A stretch of 64,000 bases of DNA from Halomonas sp. Y3 (GTDB lineage: Bacteria; Pseudomonadota; Gammaproteobacteria; Pseudomonadales; Halomonadaceae): positions 62,001 through 126,000 of the forward strand of contig NZ_CP099975.1 in the NCBI RefSeq assembly GCF_024137965.1, given 5' to 3'. A program made the translations under genes and the position numbers. Below the pieces are notes generated by a model, which worked only from the letters and a program-made list of their open reading frames with translations, did no database searches and was not told the DNA's origin. Shown here one piece after another: positions 1 through 8,248 of the stretch (position 1 is its first letter; the number at the start of each line of letters is the position of its first letter).

Positions 1-2
1 TT

Positions 3-161
3 CCGCGGGGCTACCTGGTCGGCCTGATCGCCATCATGCTGGCGCTCTCGGCGCTGCTGACCCTAGCCCGAGCGGTGCTCTACCTGCTCGAGGGGGTCAA
101 GGTGGTCAAGCAGGGCGGCCCGCTGAGCCCCACGGCCAAGGAGGGAAGCGGCCATGACTGA
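3..161 (+). CDS. dctQ: TRAP transporter small permease DctQ, C-terminal end (partial)
   Basis: The frame is open from the window edge and codes for the last 52 or so residues of a protein. They comprise a hydrophobic helix (GLIAIMLALSALLTL) and a short charged cytoplasmic tail. It ends on TGA overlapping the start of the large permease gene by 8 bases, the usual DctQ-DctM coupling. DctQ is the four-helix small membrane subunit of tripartite TRAP transporters. The identification rests mainly on the neighbour, since only the C-terminus is visible. Confidence 0.7.
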   Translation, partial: PRGYLVGLIAIMLALSALLTLARAVLYLLEGVKVVKQGGPLSPTAKEGSGHD

Positions 162-1449
162 AGCACTCTACGGTTTTGCTGCCCTGCTGATTCTGGTGTT
201 CCTGCGGGTGCCGCTGGCCTTTGCCATGGGCATTGTCGGCTTCTTCGGCTTCTACCTGCTGACCGGCAACTGGAACGCCGCCGAGGCGATGGCCGCTCGG
301 CGGGTGGTGGACACCGCCATGGACTACGGTCTGTCGGTGATACCGCTGTTTATCCTGATGGGCAACTTCGTCTCCCACGCGGGGCTCTCGGACGCGCTGT
401 TCCGCGCCTCCAACGGCTTTCTTGGCCACCGCAAGGGAGGCCAGGCCATGGCCACCATCGTGGCCTGCGGCGGCTTCAGCGCCATCTGCGGCTCGAGTCT
501 GGCCACCTGCGCCACCATGGGGCGCGTGGCCATGCCGCAGATGCGCAAGTACGGCTACAAGGACTCCCTGGCCTCGGCGTCGATTGCCGCCGGGGGCACC
601 CTGGGGATCCTGATTCCGCCCAGCGTGATGCTGGTGATCTACGGCATCCTCACCGAGACCAGCATCCGCGAGCTGTTCGCGGCGGGCTTCATTCCCGGCA
701 TCCTGGGGATCTTCCTCTACCTGGGGGCGGTGAAGTGGGTGCTGTGGCGCGATCCGAGCGCCGGTCCGGCGGCGGAGAAGGTGCCGTGGTCGGAGCGGAT
801 GGCGGCGCTGAAGAGCGTGGGCAGCACCCTGGCGCTGTTCGTGCTGGTGATCGGTGGCATCTATCTGGGGGTGTTCACGCCCACCGAGGCGGCGGGCATC
901 GGCGCCATGGGGGCCTTTTTGATCGCCCTGGCGCGCCGCGCGCTGACGCCGAAGGTGCTGATGAACGTGCTGATGGACACGGTGCGCACCACGGCGATGC
1001 TGTTCGCGGTGGTGCTGACGGCGCTGATCTTCGCCAACTTCGTCAATCGGGCCGGGCTGCCGGGGGATCTGCTCGCGCTGGTCAGCGACATGAACGTGGC
1101 GCCCTTCGTGGTGATCCTGGCGATCATCGCCATCTATGTGGTGCTGGGCTGCGTGTTCGAGAGCATGTCGATGCTGTTGCTGACGGTGCCGGTGTTCTTC
1201 CCGGTGGTGGCGGGGCTGGGCTATGACCTGGTGTGGTTCGGTATTCTGGTGGTGATCGTGATTGAGATCAGTCTGATCACGCCGCCGGTGGGGATGAACG
1301 TCTTCGTGCTGCGGGCGGTACTGCCGGATGTGTCCACGGGGACGATCTTTCGCGGTGTGACGCCCTTCTGGGTGGCGGGTACGATACGGGCGCTGCTGGT
1401 GCTGGTGTTCCCGGCCATCGTGCTCTTCCTGCCCCAGCTGCTCTATTGA
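154..1449 (+). CDS. dctM: TRAP transporter large permease DctM
   Basis: A 431-residue, highly hydrophobic protein of normal length for the 12-14 helix DctM subunit, which carries the sodium-driven transport path. Family signatures are present: the N-terminal PLAFAMGIVGFFGF helix, the conserved PPSVMLVIYGILT region near residue 155, GVFTPTEAAG near residue 240, and ITPPVGMNVFV near residue 370. It overlaps the dctQ end by 8 bases. The binding protein lies outside the window, so the substrate is unknown. A strong terminator follows. Confidence 0.92.
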   Translation: MTEALYGFAALLILVFLRVPLAFAMGIVGFFGFYLLTGNWNAAEAMAARRVVDTAMDYGLSVIPLFILMGNFVSHAGLSDALFRASNGFLGHRKGGQAMATIVACGGFSAICGSSLATCATMGRVAMPQMRKYGYKDSLASASIAAGGTLGILIPPSVMLVIYGILTETSIRELFAAGFIPGILGIFLYLGAVKWVLWRDPSAGPAAEKVPWSERMAALKSVGSTLALFVLVIGGIYLGVFTPTEAAGIGAMGAFLIALARRALTPKVLMNVLMDTVRTTAMLFAVVLTALIFANFVNRAGLPGDLLALVSDMNVAPFVVILAIIAIYVVLGCVFESMSMLLLTVPVFFPVVAGLGYDLVWFGILVVIVIEISLITPPVGMNVFVLRAVLPDVSTGTIFRGVTPFWVAGTIRALLVLVFPAIVLFLPQLLY

Positions 1450-1534
1450 TTGCCGCTCCTGGTGGCGGGTCTCGGCATCGAGTGGCACCATAAGCGATAC
1501 AATTTGTAGGTGGTAATTCTTTATAGTGTGTCAA

Positions 1535-1572
1535 AAAGCCCCCGGTTTGACTTCAGTCAAACCGGGGGCTTT
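1535..1572 (+). terminator. Rho-independent terminator after dctM
   Basis: A perfect 17-bp inverted repeat (AAAGCCCCCGGTTTGAC and its complement) surrounds the loop TTCA, followed by a T-rich tail. It ends the TRAP operon 85 bases after the dctM stop. Confidence 0.9.
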
Positions 1573-1629
1573 CTCTTTCCACTAAGCTGACGGCATGTCA
1601 TGAGGTGATACCAAAGAAAGGAGAGCGTT

Positions 1630-2031
1630 ATGGAGAGGCTGTCAGATTATATTCAGGGCGAGCGCGTCGTTCGCGAGCTGCGCCGCCACGCCCCCGAGGC
1701 CCTCGAGGCGCTGGCACGGGACCTGGAGCAGCCGCTCAGCCCGCCGCTGGAGAAGGCAATGGCACGCACGCTCGACGACCGTCGAGTGCCCGATTTTTCC
1801 GCTTCCGAGGTGCTGATGCCGGCGATGATGACCACCTTTGCGGTGGATCCGGCGGCCATCGCCGAGGAGGAGCTGACCGGGCTGGAGGAGAAGTGCAACC
1901 GCTGCAGCGAGGTGGGACGCTGCTGGCAGGCAATGCGCGCCTTCGCCGATGCCGAGGCGTGTCGAGGCTTCTGCCCCAACGCCGAAGCCTTCATTGGCCG
2001 CGGCGTCGAGGAGGCCGAGACGGCCTCCTGA
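1630..2031 (+). CDS. DUF6455-like small cysteine-motif protein
   Basis: A 133-residue soluble protein. The N-terminal part is helical and charged. The C-terminal part carries CNRCSEVGRC (about residues 89-98) and later CPNAEAF, the spacing typical of DUF6455 proteins (CxxC, C, then CPN). The cysteines could bind a metal, but no function is established for the family. A good ribosome site (AAAGGAGAG) lies 8 bases upstream. It stands alone between a terminator and the convergent uspA gene. Confidence 0.65.
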   Translation: MERLSDYIQGERVVRELRRHAPEALEALARDLEQPLSPPLEKAMARTLDDRRVPDFSASEVLMPAMMTTFAVDPAAIAEEELTGLEEKCNRCSEVGRCWQAMRAFADAEACRGFCPNAEAFIGRGVEEAETAS

Positions 2032-2052
2032 GGCGAGATGGATCGCGGTCGG

Positions 2053-2502
2053 CTACTTGATGATCAGCACCGGTACCGCGGCCAGCTGAGCGACCTTGTG
2101 GCTGACGCTACCCAGCATCAGCTCCTTGACGGTGCCGAGGCCGCGGCTGCCGATCACGATGAGGTCGACGTGATGCTCCTCGGCGTGACGGCAGATGGCT
2201 CGGGCGGGGTCGCCCTCCAGCAGCAGGGTGCGGCACTCCAGCTCCTCCCTGGCCACCAGCTCCCGGGCGTGGGCCAGTACGGCCTTGCCGCGCGCCCGAG
2301 CCTGTTCACGCTGTTCGCTGCGCGCCTGGGCGGCGCTGCCGGCCATGTCGGCGAACATCAGCGGCGCCTGGCCGTCGCCGGGCAGGGCGTGCACCAGGGT
2401 CAGGCTGCCGCCGGCCTGGCGGGCCTGGGTGATGGCGGCGTCCAGCACCCGCTGGCTGTGGGGGGAGCCGTCCAGGGCGGCAACGATACGTTCGAATCTC
2501 AT
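2053..2502 (-). CDS. Universal stress protein, UspA family
   Basis: A 149-residue single-domain Usp protein. The N-terminal IVAALDGSPHSQRVL matches the nucleotide-binding strand and loop, and the C-terminal VIGSRGLGTVKELMLGSVS matches the ATP-binding Gly-x2-Gly-x9-Gly-Ser type motif. It starts 2 bases after the stop of the upstream permease gene, so the two are almost certainly co-transcribed. Usp proteins paired with transporters often tune transport; TeaD next to the Halomonas TeaABC TRAP transporter is a known case. That role here is inference. Confidence 0.88.
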   Translation of the reverse strand: MRFERIVAALDGSPHSQRVLDAAITQARQAGGSLTLVHALPGDGQAPLMFADMAGSAAQARSEQREQARARGKAVLAHARELVAREELECRTLLLEGDPARAICRHAEEHHVDLIVIGSRGLGTVKELMLGSVSHKVAQLAAVPVLIIK

Positions 2503-2504
2503 GG

Positions 2505-3920
2505 TCAGCTCCGCTGCAGGCGTTGGGATGAGGGGGCAGGGTCGCGGTCTTGCGCGGCGAGCTCGTCGGTGATGTCTTCTTCATGGGGCTCGCTGGTCGG
2601 TGCGCTCTCCTCGCGGCCCAGCAGCAGGAAGTAGAGCACCACGCCGGAGCCGATGCCCCAGGCGGGGCCCATCACCGCGGTGAGCACGCCGATGGCCAGC
2701 ACCAGCCCCCGGGAGATGTTGGTGGTCACCATGGACATCGCCACGTAGGCGCAGGCGAAGCCGGTGAGGATGATGGTCACCGAGAGGGCCACCGGCAGCA
2801 TCGGCATGATGATCCCGAGCACCGGCATCAGGAGTCCGATGGGAATCGCCATCAGATAGAAGTTGGTGGTGCCGGTGAAGAGCGAGTCCATGATGTTGCG
2901 CCCTTTCTTGTAGCGCTCGATCAGGAACACCTGAACGCCGGTCCAGATCGGGCCGTGGAGCATCACCAGGGGGCCGGCGGTGACCAGCTGGGCCAGGTTG
3001 CGGATCGCCAGCACGTAGTGGCTGCGGGTGGCGTTGATGTCGAGCTTCTCGTCCGGCCGCGCGTGGTCGGCGTCCTTGAGCAGGGTGTCGGCCACCAGCA
3101 GGTCGCCGAAGGCGAGGATGTAGATCATCACGCCGATGGGCACCGCCGAGAGGATCACGCTCCAGGAGGGGAGGCCCACGGACCAGGGCGCCAGAGTATC
3201 CAGGGTCTCGCCCAGCGGCGGTACGAAGATGCCCCACTCGATATCGAAGCTCAGCTCACCGGCGATCAGCCCCACCACGCCGGCGGCGGCGAAGGCCACC
3301 AGCATGGCGTTGGCCGCCACCAGGGTCTTGAGCCGGGTGTTGGGCAGGCGCGCAAACGGCGTGGAGAACATCAGCCCCAGGACCACCACCCAGGCGGTGA
3401 TCAGGGTGAAGGGCATGCTGGGCAGGCGGTCGAACTCCGACTGGAAGGCCGCTACCGCCGCGCCCATGATGATGCCGGCCTTGATGGTATCGGGCACCAG
3501 GTTGTTGAAGCGCTCCCCCAGTCGGGTCAGGCCGAAGAAGAGAAACAGGAAGGAGACCACCAGGGTCACCGCGATCATGGCGCGTATCGCCTCCGGTCCC
3601 GGGTCGAAGCCGTTGAGAAAGACCAGGGTCAGCGGCAGGCCGGCGGCGATGCCGCCCGCCGAATAGACGTCGCCAAATAGAAAGGTCTGGGCGAAGACCC
3701 AGAAGAACATCACCAGCATCACCGTCCAGGCGATCTCGAAGGAGACGCCGAAGTACTGCATCAGCAGCGGCGCCGTGGCGCCGCCGGTGGCGAGCAGCAG
3801 CAGGCCGCCCTGGAAGTGGACGCTGGGCGTCAGGCCGACGTGCACGCCGGGAATCCGCAGGGTGAAGGGGCCCCACTGGATGCCGGGCTGCACGGCGCCG
3901 TGTTCACGCTTGATAGCCAT
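2505..3920 (-). CDS. Multi-pass permease of the NCS2/SulP-like type, substrate unknown
   Basis: A 471-residue membrane protein with about 12-14 predicted helices and a 40-residue acidic cytoplasmic tail. The overall pattern, with a polar N-terminal half-helix region ([20 protein letters not shown]) and repeated helical blocks, resembles the solute carrier 23/SulP fold. The family call is by general pattern, not by a diagnostic motif. It forms a two-gene unit with the following uspA. It lies directly downstream of the paa epoxidase operon but is separated from it by a terminator. A link to phenylacetate uptake is possible but unproven. Confidence 0.6.
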   Translation of the reverse strand: MAIKREHGAVQPGIQWGPFTLRIPGVHVGLTPSVHFQGGLLLLATGGATAPLLMQYFGVSFEIAWTVMLVMFFWVFAQTFLFGDVYSAGGIAAGLPLTLVFLNGFDPGPEAIRAMIAVTLVVSFLFLFFGLTRLGERFNNLVPDTIKAGIIMGAAVAAFQSEFDRLPSMPFTLITAWVVVLGLMFSTPFARLPNTRLKTLVAANAMLVAFAAAGVVGLIAGELSFDIEWGIFVPPLGETLDTLAPWSVGLPSWSVILSAVPIGVMIYILAFGDLLVADTLLKDADHARPDEKLDINATRSHYVLAIRNLAQLVTAGPLVMLHGPIWTGVQVFLIERYKKGRNIMDSLFTGTTNFYLMAIPIGLLMPVLGIIMPMLPVALSVTIILTGFACAYVAMSMVTTNISRGLVLAIGVLTAVMGPAWGIGSGVVLYFLLLGREESAPTSEPHEEDITDELAAQDRDPAPSSQRLQRS

Positions 3921-3973
3921 GGAAGCTCACGTTCGTCGTCAGGAAATTAGGGCTTATTACCGTTGATCCACAC

Positions 3974-4006
3974 AAAAGCAGGACGGTGCCCGGGGCGCCG
4001 TCCTGC
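3974..4006 (-). terminator. Terminator of the paaABCDE operon
   Basis: On the minus strand GCAGGACGG and CCGTCCTGC (3978-4006) form a GC-rich hairpin followed by TTTTG. It lies 15 bases past the paaE stop. Confidence 0.8.
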
Positions 4007-4020
4007 CTTGTCGCGATGGC

Positions 4021-5097
4021 TCAGTGATCGAAGTTGAGCGTCACGTTCTTGCTGATGGGGAAGCACTGGCAGCTCAGCACCATGCCCGCCTCGATCTCGT
4101 AGTCCTCGAGAGCGAAGTTGGCGTCCATCTCCACCTCGCCCTCTTCCACCTTGGCCAGGCAGGTGGAGCAGACTCCGGCCTTGCAGGAGTAGGGCAGGTC
4201 GGCGCCGTGCTCGTTGCCGGCATCCAGGATGCTCTGGGTATTCTTCGGCAGCTCGAACTCCAGGGTGCGGCCGTCGATGATCACCTTGATATGGGAGCTT
4301 TCCGGCGCGACCTGGCCCACGCCGCTGGCCTGGGGGCGCCGGGCGCTGGCGCTGGGGCGGCTGCCGAAGAGCTCCAGCTGGATGCGCTCCGGCGCCATGC
4401 CGAACTCCTTGAGGGTGTCGCGCACCGCTTCGGACATGGGCTGGGGGCCGCACAGGAAGGCCGCCTCGAGCTCCTTGACGTCCAGCCAGCGCTCGAACAG
4501 GGTGCGGCACTTCTCCACATCGATGATGCCGTTGTAGAGCTCGATGTCCTGCTCTTCGCGGTTGAAGATGTGGATCAGGTTGAGCCGCTCCATGTGGCGG
4601 TTCTTCAGGTCCTGCAGCTTCTCGCGGAACATGGTGGTGGACGTGGAGAAGTTGCCGTAGACCAGGGTGAAGCGGCTCTCGGGCTCGCTTTCGAGGGTGG
4701 TGCTGATGATCGACAGGATCGGCGTGATGCCGCTGCCGGCAGCCACGGCCAGGTAGTGACCCTTGCGGCTCGGGTCCAGGGGCACGAAGAACTTGCCCTG
4801 GGGCGGCATCACTTCCAGGGTGTCGCCGACCTTGAGCTCCTGGTTGGCGAAGGTGGAGAAGGCGCCGCCGGGCACCAGCTTCACCGCCACGCGGATCTCA
4901 CCCTCGTGCACCCCGGTGCAGATGGAGTAGGAGCGACGCACCTCTTCGCCGGCGATCTCGCGGCGCAGGGTCAGGTACTGGCCCTGGGTGAACTCAAAGG
5001 CATCGTGGAGGGACTCGGGAACCTCGAAGGCGATGGAGACGGCGTCGCTGGTCTCCTTGCGGACGTCTCGAACGGTCAGGGCGTGAAATCGGCTCAT
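4021..5097 (-). CDS. paaE: Phenylacetyl-CoA 1,2-epoxidase, reductase subunit PaaE
   Basis: A 358-residue flavin/iron-sulfur reductase that passes electrons from NADPH to the PaaAC di-iron epoxidase. The N-terminal half has the FAD signature RRSYSICTG (about residue 55) and an NAD(P)-binding AAGSGITPILSI segment. The C-terminal 90 residues are a plant-type 2Fe-2S ferredoxin domain with CKAGVCSTC and a distal LSCQC. The ATG at 5097 was chosen because MSRFHALTV is the family start; the frame stays open 12 codons further up. It is the last gene of paaABCDE. Confidence 0.95.
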   Translation of the reverse strand: MSRFHALTVRDVRKETSDAVSIAFEVPESLHDAFEFTQGQYLTLRREIAGEEVRRSYSICTGVHEGEIRVAVKLVPGGAFSTFANQELKVGDTLEVMPPQGKFFVPLDPSRKGHYLAVAAGSGITPILSIISTTLESEPESRFTLVYGNFSTSTTMFREKLQDLKNRHMERLNLIHIFNREEQDIELYNGIIDVEKCRTLFERWLDVKELEAAFLCGPQPMSEAVRDTLKEFGMAPERIQLELFGSRPSASARRPQASGVGQVAPESSHIKVIIDGRTLEFELPKNTQSILDAGNEHGADLPYSCKAGVCSTCLAKVEEGEVEMDANFALEDYEIEAGMVLSCQCFPISKNVTLNFDH

Positions 5098-5183
5098 GGC
5101 TAGTCTCGTCAGTCGGCTATCGAGCGAGCGCACCTGGCGCCCGCTCGCTGAAGGGTCGCATCACTGGAAGGCCGCAGCGGCGC

Positions 5184-5783
5184 TTACAGGCACTTGAAGT
5201 AGTCGAAGGGTTCCAGGCAGTCCCGGCAGCGGTAGAGCGCCTTGCAGGCAGTGGAGCCGAACTCGCTGACCCGCTCGGTGTGTTCGCTGCCGCACAGCGG
5301 GCAGGGGACGACCGGGTCCTCGCCGAGCAGGCTGCGCTTGGCGGCACTGCCCACCGGAGGCGCGATGCCGAAGGCGCGCAGTTTCTCGCGGCCCCCCGGG
5401 GTGATCCAGTCGGTGGTCCAGGCCGGCGAGAGGCGCCGCTCGATCAGCGGGTCGGCGTAGCCGGCGGTGACCAGCGCCTCCTCGATATGCTGCTCGATTG
5501 CCTCGGTGGCGGGGCAGCCCGAGTAGGTGGGCGTGACCTGGACCCGCAGGCGACCCTCGACCCAGTCGATATCGCGCACGATGCCCAGCTCCACGACGCT
5601 GACCGCAGGTACCTCGGGGTCGGGCACCTCCTGCAGCACCGCCAGCACGGCGTCCGTATCGCCTTCGGGGCCCGCCGGCGGCAGGCCGCGACGGTCGCTG
5701 CCGATCAGGTCGGTGGAGGGCCAGTCGTTCTGACCCTCGAGCCGCCGGGAATCGGAGTGGGGGGCGTTACCAGACGGTTGCAT
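5184..5783 (-). CDS. paaD: Phenylacetyl-CoA epoxidase assembly protein PaaD
   Basis: A 199-residue protein with a MIP18/DUF59 domain (VPDPEVPAVSVVELGIVRDI, about residues 53-72) and a C-terminal zinc-ribbon pattern, CPLCGSEHT and later CRDC. PaaD proteins are needed for maturation of the epoxidase and are thought to act in iron-sulfur assembly. The N-terminal 40 residues are longer than usual and low in conserved features, so an internal start is possible. The start overlaps the end of paaC by 17 bases, which suggests translational coupling. Confidence 0.92.
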   Translation of the reverse strand: MQPSGNAPHSDSRRLEGQNDWPSTDLIGSDRRGLPPAGPEGDTDAVLAVLQEVPDPEVPAVSVVELGIVRDIDWVEGRLRVQVTPTYSGCPATEAIEQHIEEALVTAGYADPLIERRLSPAWTTDWITPGGREKLRAFGIAPPVGSAAKRSLLGEDPVVPCPLCGSEHTERVSEFGSTACKALYRCRDCLEPFDYFKCL

Positions 5784-6561
5784 CGGGATAGGTCCTCGGC
5801 AGGTATTGCATCTCCGCCAGCAGGAAGCCCAGATGCTCGGTGTGATGGCCGGTCTTGCCGCCGGTGTACATCCAGGCGTCGAAGGGCGGATGGCTCAGGG
5901 TGGCCGCTTCCAGCACCTTCTCCACGGTGGCCTTCCAGCGTGCCACCAGGGTCCCTGCGTCGGGTGCCAGGCCTGCGTCAGCCATGGCCTGGTCGACCTC
6001 ATCGAACTGCACAAGCTCGCCGGTAAAGCGCCAGAGATTGTCGATGGCGCGCTGCATGCGCGCACGGCTCTCTTCGGTACCGTCGCCCAGGCGCACCACC
6101 CACTCGGAGGAGCGACGCAGGTGATAGGTCGCCTCCTTCAGGGACTTGGCGGCCACTTCGGCAATGCGCGGGTCGCTGGCCTGGGCCAGGCCCTCCAGCA
6201 GCGGCACGTGCCAGGCGTCGAACAGGAACTGGCGCGCCATGGTGTCGGCAAAGTCGCCGTTGGGCTGCTCGACAAGCAGCAGGTTGCGGAAGTCCTGGGC
6301 GTCGCGCTTGAAGGCCAGAGCGTCGGCGTCCAGCTCGCTGCCTGCCTGCTCGGCGTTGATCTGCTCGGCCGCGTAGGTGAGCCAGTTGCGTGCCTGGCCG
6401 AAGAGGTCGAGGCCGACGTTCATCAGCGCCATCTCCTCTTCCAGGGCCGGCGCCTTGCCGCAAAGCTCGGCGTGACGCTGGCCCAGCACCAGGACGCTGT
6501 CGCCCAGGCGCAGGAGGTATTCGGTCAGCGGCGTGCGGGTGATCTGTGAAACGTTCTGCAT
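5767..6561 (-). CDS. paaC: Phenylacetyl-CoA epoxidase structural subunit PaaC
   Basis: A 264-residue all-helical ferritin-like protein, normal length for PaaC. The start QITRTPLTEYLLRLGDSVLVLGQRH and the motif EEEMALMNVGLDLFGQARNWL match the family. PaaC pairs with PaaA in the heterodimeric core; it keeps the fold but is not the catalytic di-iron subunit. It lies 10 bases after paaB and overlaps paaD. Confidence 0.95.
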   Translation of the reverse strand: MQNVSQITRTPLTEYLLRLGDSVLVLGQRHAELCGKAPALEEEMALMNVGLDLFGQARNWLTYAAEQINAEQAGSELDADALAFKRDAQDFRNLLLVEQPNGDFADTMARQFLFDAWHVPLLEGLAQASDPRIAEVAAKSLKEATYHLRRSSEWVVRLGDGTEESRARMQRAIDNLWRFTGELVQFDEVDQAMADAGLAPDAGTLVARWKATVEKVLEAATLSHPPFDAWMYTGGKTGHHTEHLGFLLAEMQYLPRTYPDATVW

Positions 6562-6571
6562 GGGAGCCCCC

Positions 6572-6853
6572 TTACATGTGGCCGACTTCTTTCGGCAGTT
6601 CGTAGAAGGAGGCGTGGCGGTAGACCTTGTCGTTGGACGGGTCGAACAGCGGCTCCTTCTCGTCGGGGGCCGACGCGGTGATGTCGCTGGCCAGCACGAC
6701 CCAGATGCTCACGCCCTCGTTGCGGCGGGTGTAGAGCTCGCGGGCGTTCTCGAGGGCCATCTGGCGGTCGGCGGCATGTACGCTGCCGACATGCTTGTGG
6801 TTCAGGCCGTGCTTGCTGCGCACGAAGACTTCGTAGAGGGGCCAGTCTGCCAT
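6572..6853 (-). CDS. paaB: Phenylacetyl-CoA epoxidase subunit PaaB
   Basis: A 93-residue protein with the conserved PaaB core: WPLYEVFVRSKHGLNHKHVG and the segment HAADRQMALENARELYTRR. PaaB is a small subunit that bridges the PaaAC dimers into the active complex. It follows paaA after about 110 bases and is followed at once by paaC. Confidence 0.95.
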   Translation of the reverse strand: MADWPLYEVFVRSKHGLNHKHVGSVHAADRQMALENARELYTRRNEGVSIWVVLASDITASAPDEKEPLFDPSNDKVYRHASFYELPKEVGHM

Positions 6854-6962
6854 GGGGTGTTACCTCATTCTGTCTTGAGGTGAAGCCGCCACGGGGCGGC
6901 TCCCTTCTCTGTATTGGATGCTTCGGTACCCGGTGCCGGGTGTCTCGGTAGCGGAGCCGGAA

Positions 6963-7955
6963 TCAGGCGGCCTGGCGGCGCTGGCGCTGCTTCTCGGCGT
7001 GGGCCACGGCGGCTTCGCGAACCCAGGCGCCCTCGTCGATGGCGCGACGGCGAGCGTCGATGCGCTCGCGGTTGCAGGGGCCGTTGCCCTGGACCACGTC
7101 GAAGAACTCCTGCCAGTCGATCTCGCCGAAGTCGTAGTGGCCGGTCTCCTCGTTCCACTTCAGATCCGGGTCCGGCGCGGTGCAGCCGAGCAGCTCCAGC
7201 TGGGGCACGGTCTGGTCGATGAAGCGCTGGCGCAGCTCGTCGTTGCTGTGGCGCTTGATCTTCCAGGCCATGGACTGGGCGCTGTTGGGGGAGTTGTCGT
7301 CGGAGGGGCCGAACATCATCAGAGCCGGCCACCAGAAGCGGTTGATGGAATCCTGCACCATCGCTTTCTGCTCCTCGGTGCCCTCGCGCATCAGCGTCAG
7401 CAGGATCTGGTAGCCCTGGCGCTGGTGGAAGCTCTCCTCCTTGCACACCCGGATCATGGCGCGAGAGTAGGGGCCGTAGGAGGTGCGCTGCAGGGGCACC
7501 TGGTTGACGATGGCGGCGCCGTCCACCAGCCAGCCGATGGTGCCGATGTCGGCCCAGTTCAGCGTCGGGTAGTTGAAGATGCTGGAGTACTTCGCCTTGC
7601 CGTCGTGGAGCTTCTGGATCTCCTCGTCGCGGTCGGCGCCCAGAGTCTCCATGGCGCTGTAGAGGTAGAGGCCGTGGCCCGCCTCATCCTGGATCTTGGC
7701 CATCAGCTGCAGCTTGCGCTTCAGCGACGGCGCGCGGGTCAGCCAGTTGCCTTCGGGCAGCATGCCGACCACCTCGGAGTGGGCGTGCTGGGAGATCTGG
7801 CGGATCAGCGTCTTGCGATACGCCTCGGGCATCCAGTTCTTGGGCTCGATCTTGATCTCGTCGTTGACCTTTTCCTGGAAGGCGCGCTCCTGGGGACCCA
7901 TTTCCTCGAGGGTCTTGAGCTTCTTGGTGCCGGTTTCGACTAGCTGCGCGTACAT
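6963..7955 (-). CDS. paaA: Phenylacetyl-CoA 1,2-epoxidase catalytic subunit PaaA
   Basis: A 330-residue ferritin-like oxygenase that inserts one oxygen of O2 into the aromatic ring of phenylacetyl-CoA. Di-iron ligand motifs are visible: [11 protein letters not shown] in the first half, IQDEAGHG, and a later [11 protein letters not shown] helix (ExxxH). The ATG at 7955 is preferred because MYAQLVETG is the family start; 35 upstream codons are open but unlike the family and run into the promoter. First gene of paaABCDE. Confidence 0.95.
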   Translation of the reverse strand: MYAQLVETGTKKLKTLEEMGPQERAFQEKVNDEIKIEPKNWMPEAYRKTLIRQISQHAHSEVVGMLPEGNWLTRAPSLKRKLQLMAKIQDEAGHGLYLYSAMETLGADRDEEIQKLHDGKAKYSSIFNYPTLNWADIGTIGWLVDGAAIVNQVPLQRTSYGPYSRAMIRVCKEESFHQRQGYQILLTLMREGTEEQKAMVQDSINRFWWPALMMFGPSDDNSPNSAQSMAWKIKRHSNDELRQRFIDQTVPQLELLGCTAPDPDLKWNEETGHYDFGEIDWQEFFDVVQGNGPCNRERIDARRRAIDEGAWVREAAVAHAEKQRQRRQAA

Positions 7956-8025
7956 GGTTGCCTCCGCGTCGTCGCAATCAGGGGGGTGACACTCTTTACT
8001 GCCATGTCTTGCTTCTATGTCCTGC

Positions 8026-8074
8026 AGTATAGTGACACATGATTTTTTGGCAAGTGTCAATGTTGTGTGTCACT
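8026..8074 (-). promoter_or_regulatory. Promoter and likely operator of paaABCDE
   Basis: On the minus strand a -35-like TTGCCA (8048-8053) and a -10 TATACT (8026-8031) are 16 bases apart, about 70 bases before the paaA start. The promoter is overlapped by a perfect 9-bp inverted repeat, AGTGACACA (8031-8039) and TGTGTCACT (8066-8074). Further GTGACAC/GTGTCA copies lie at 7986, 8054 and 8180. The repeat is a natural candidate for the PaaX binding site. That assignment is inference. Confidence 0.65.
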
Positions 8075-8184
8075 TTATACTATAGGCTAAGGCCTCGGGA
8101 GGCGGCGCTGCCGTAATAGCCGAAGCCGCATATAACGCCTTGATGCGGCGGGCATACCCGCTGCGAGCCCTCGGAAAGGTGACA

Positions 8185-8208
8185 CAAAAAAGCCCCCTTG
8201 CGGGGGCT
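8185..8208 (-). terminator. Terminator after paaK
   Basis: A stem AGCCCCC/GGGGGCT with a 4-base loop is followed on the minus strand by TTTTTT. It closes the paaFGHIJK operon and insulates it from the paaA promoter. Confidence 0.88.
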
Positions 8209-8248
8209 GAAAGGCAGTCGAGAGCGACCGCTGAAAGGGGTAGGCGTA

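Noticed and set aside
106..1491. Long minus-strand frame over dctM
   Set aside because: The product is rich in His, Arg and Gln with no domain, the normal shadow of a GC-rich membrane protein gene.
1605..2060. Plus-strand frame overlapping the DUF6455-like gene
   Set aside because: Arg/Gly-rich shadow protein; the 1630-2031 frame has the cysteine motif and ribosome site.
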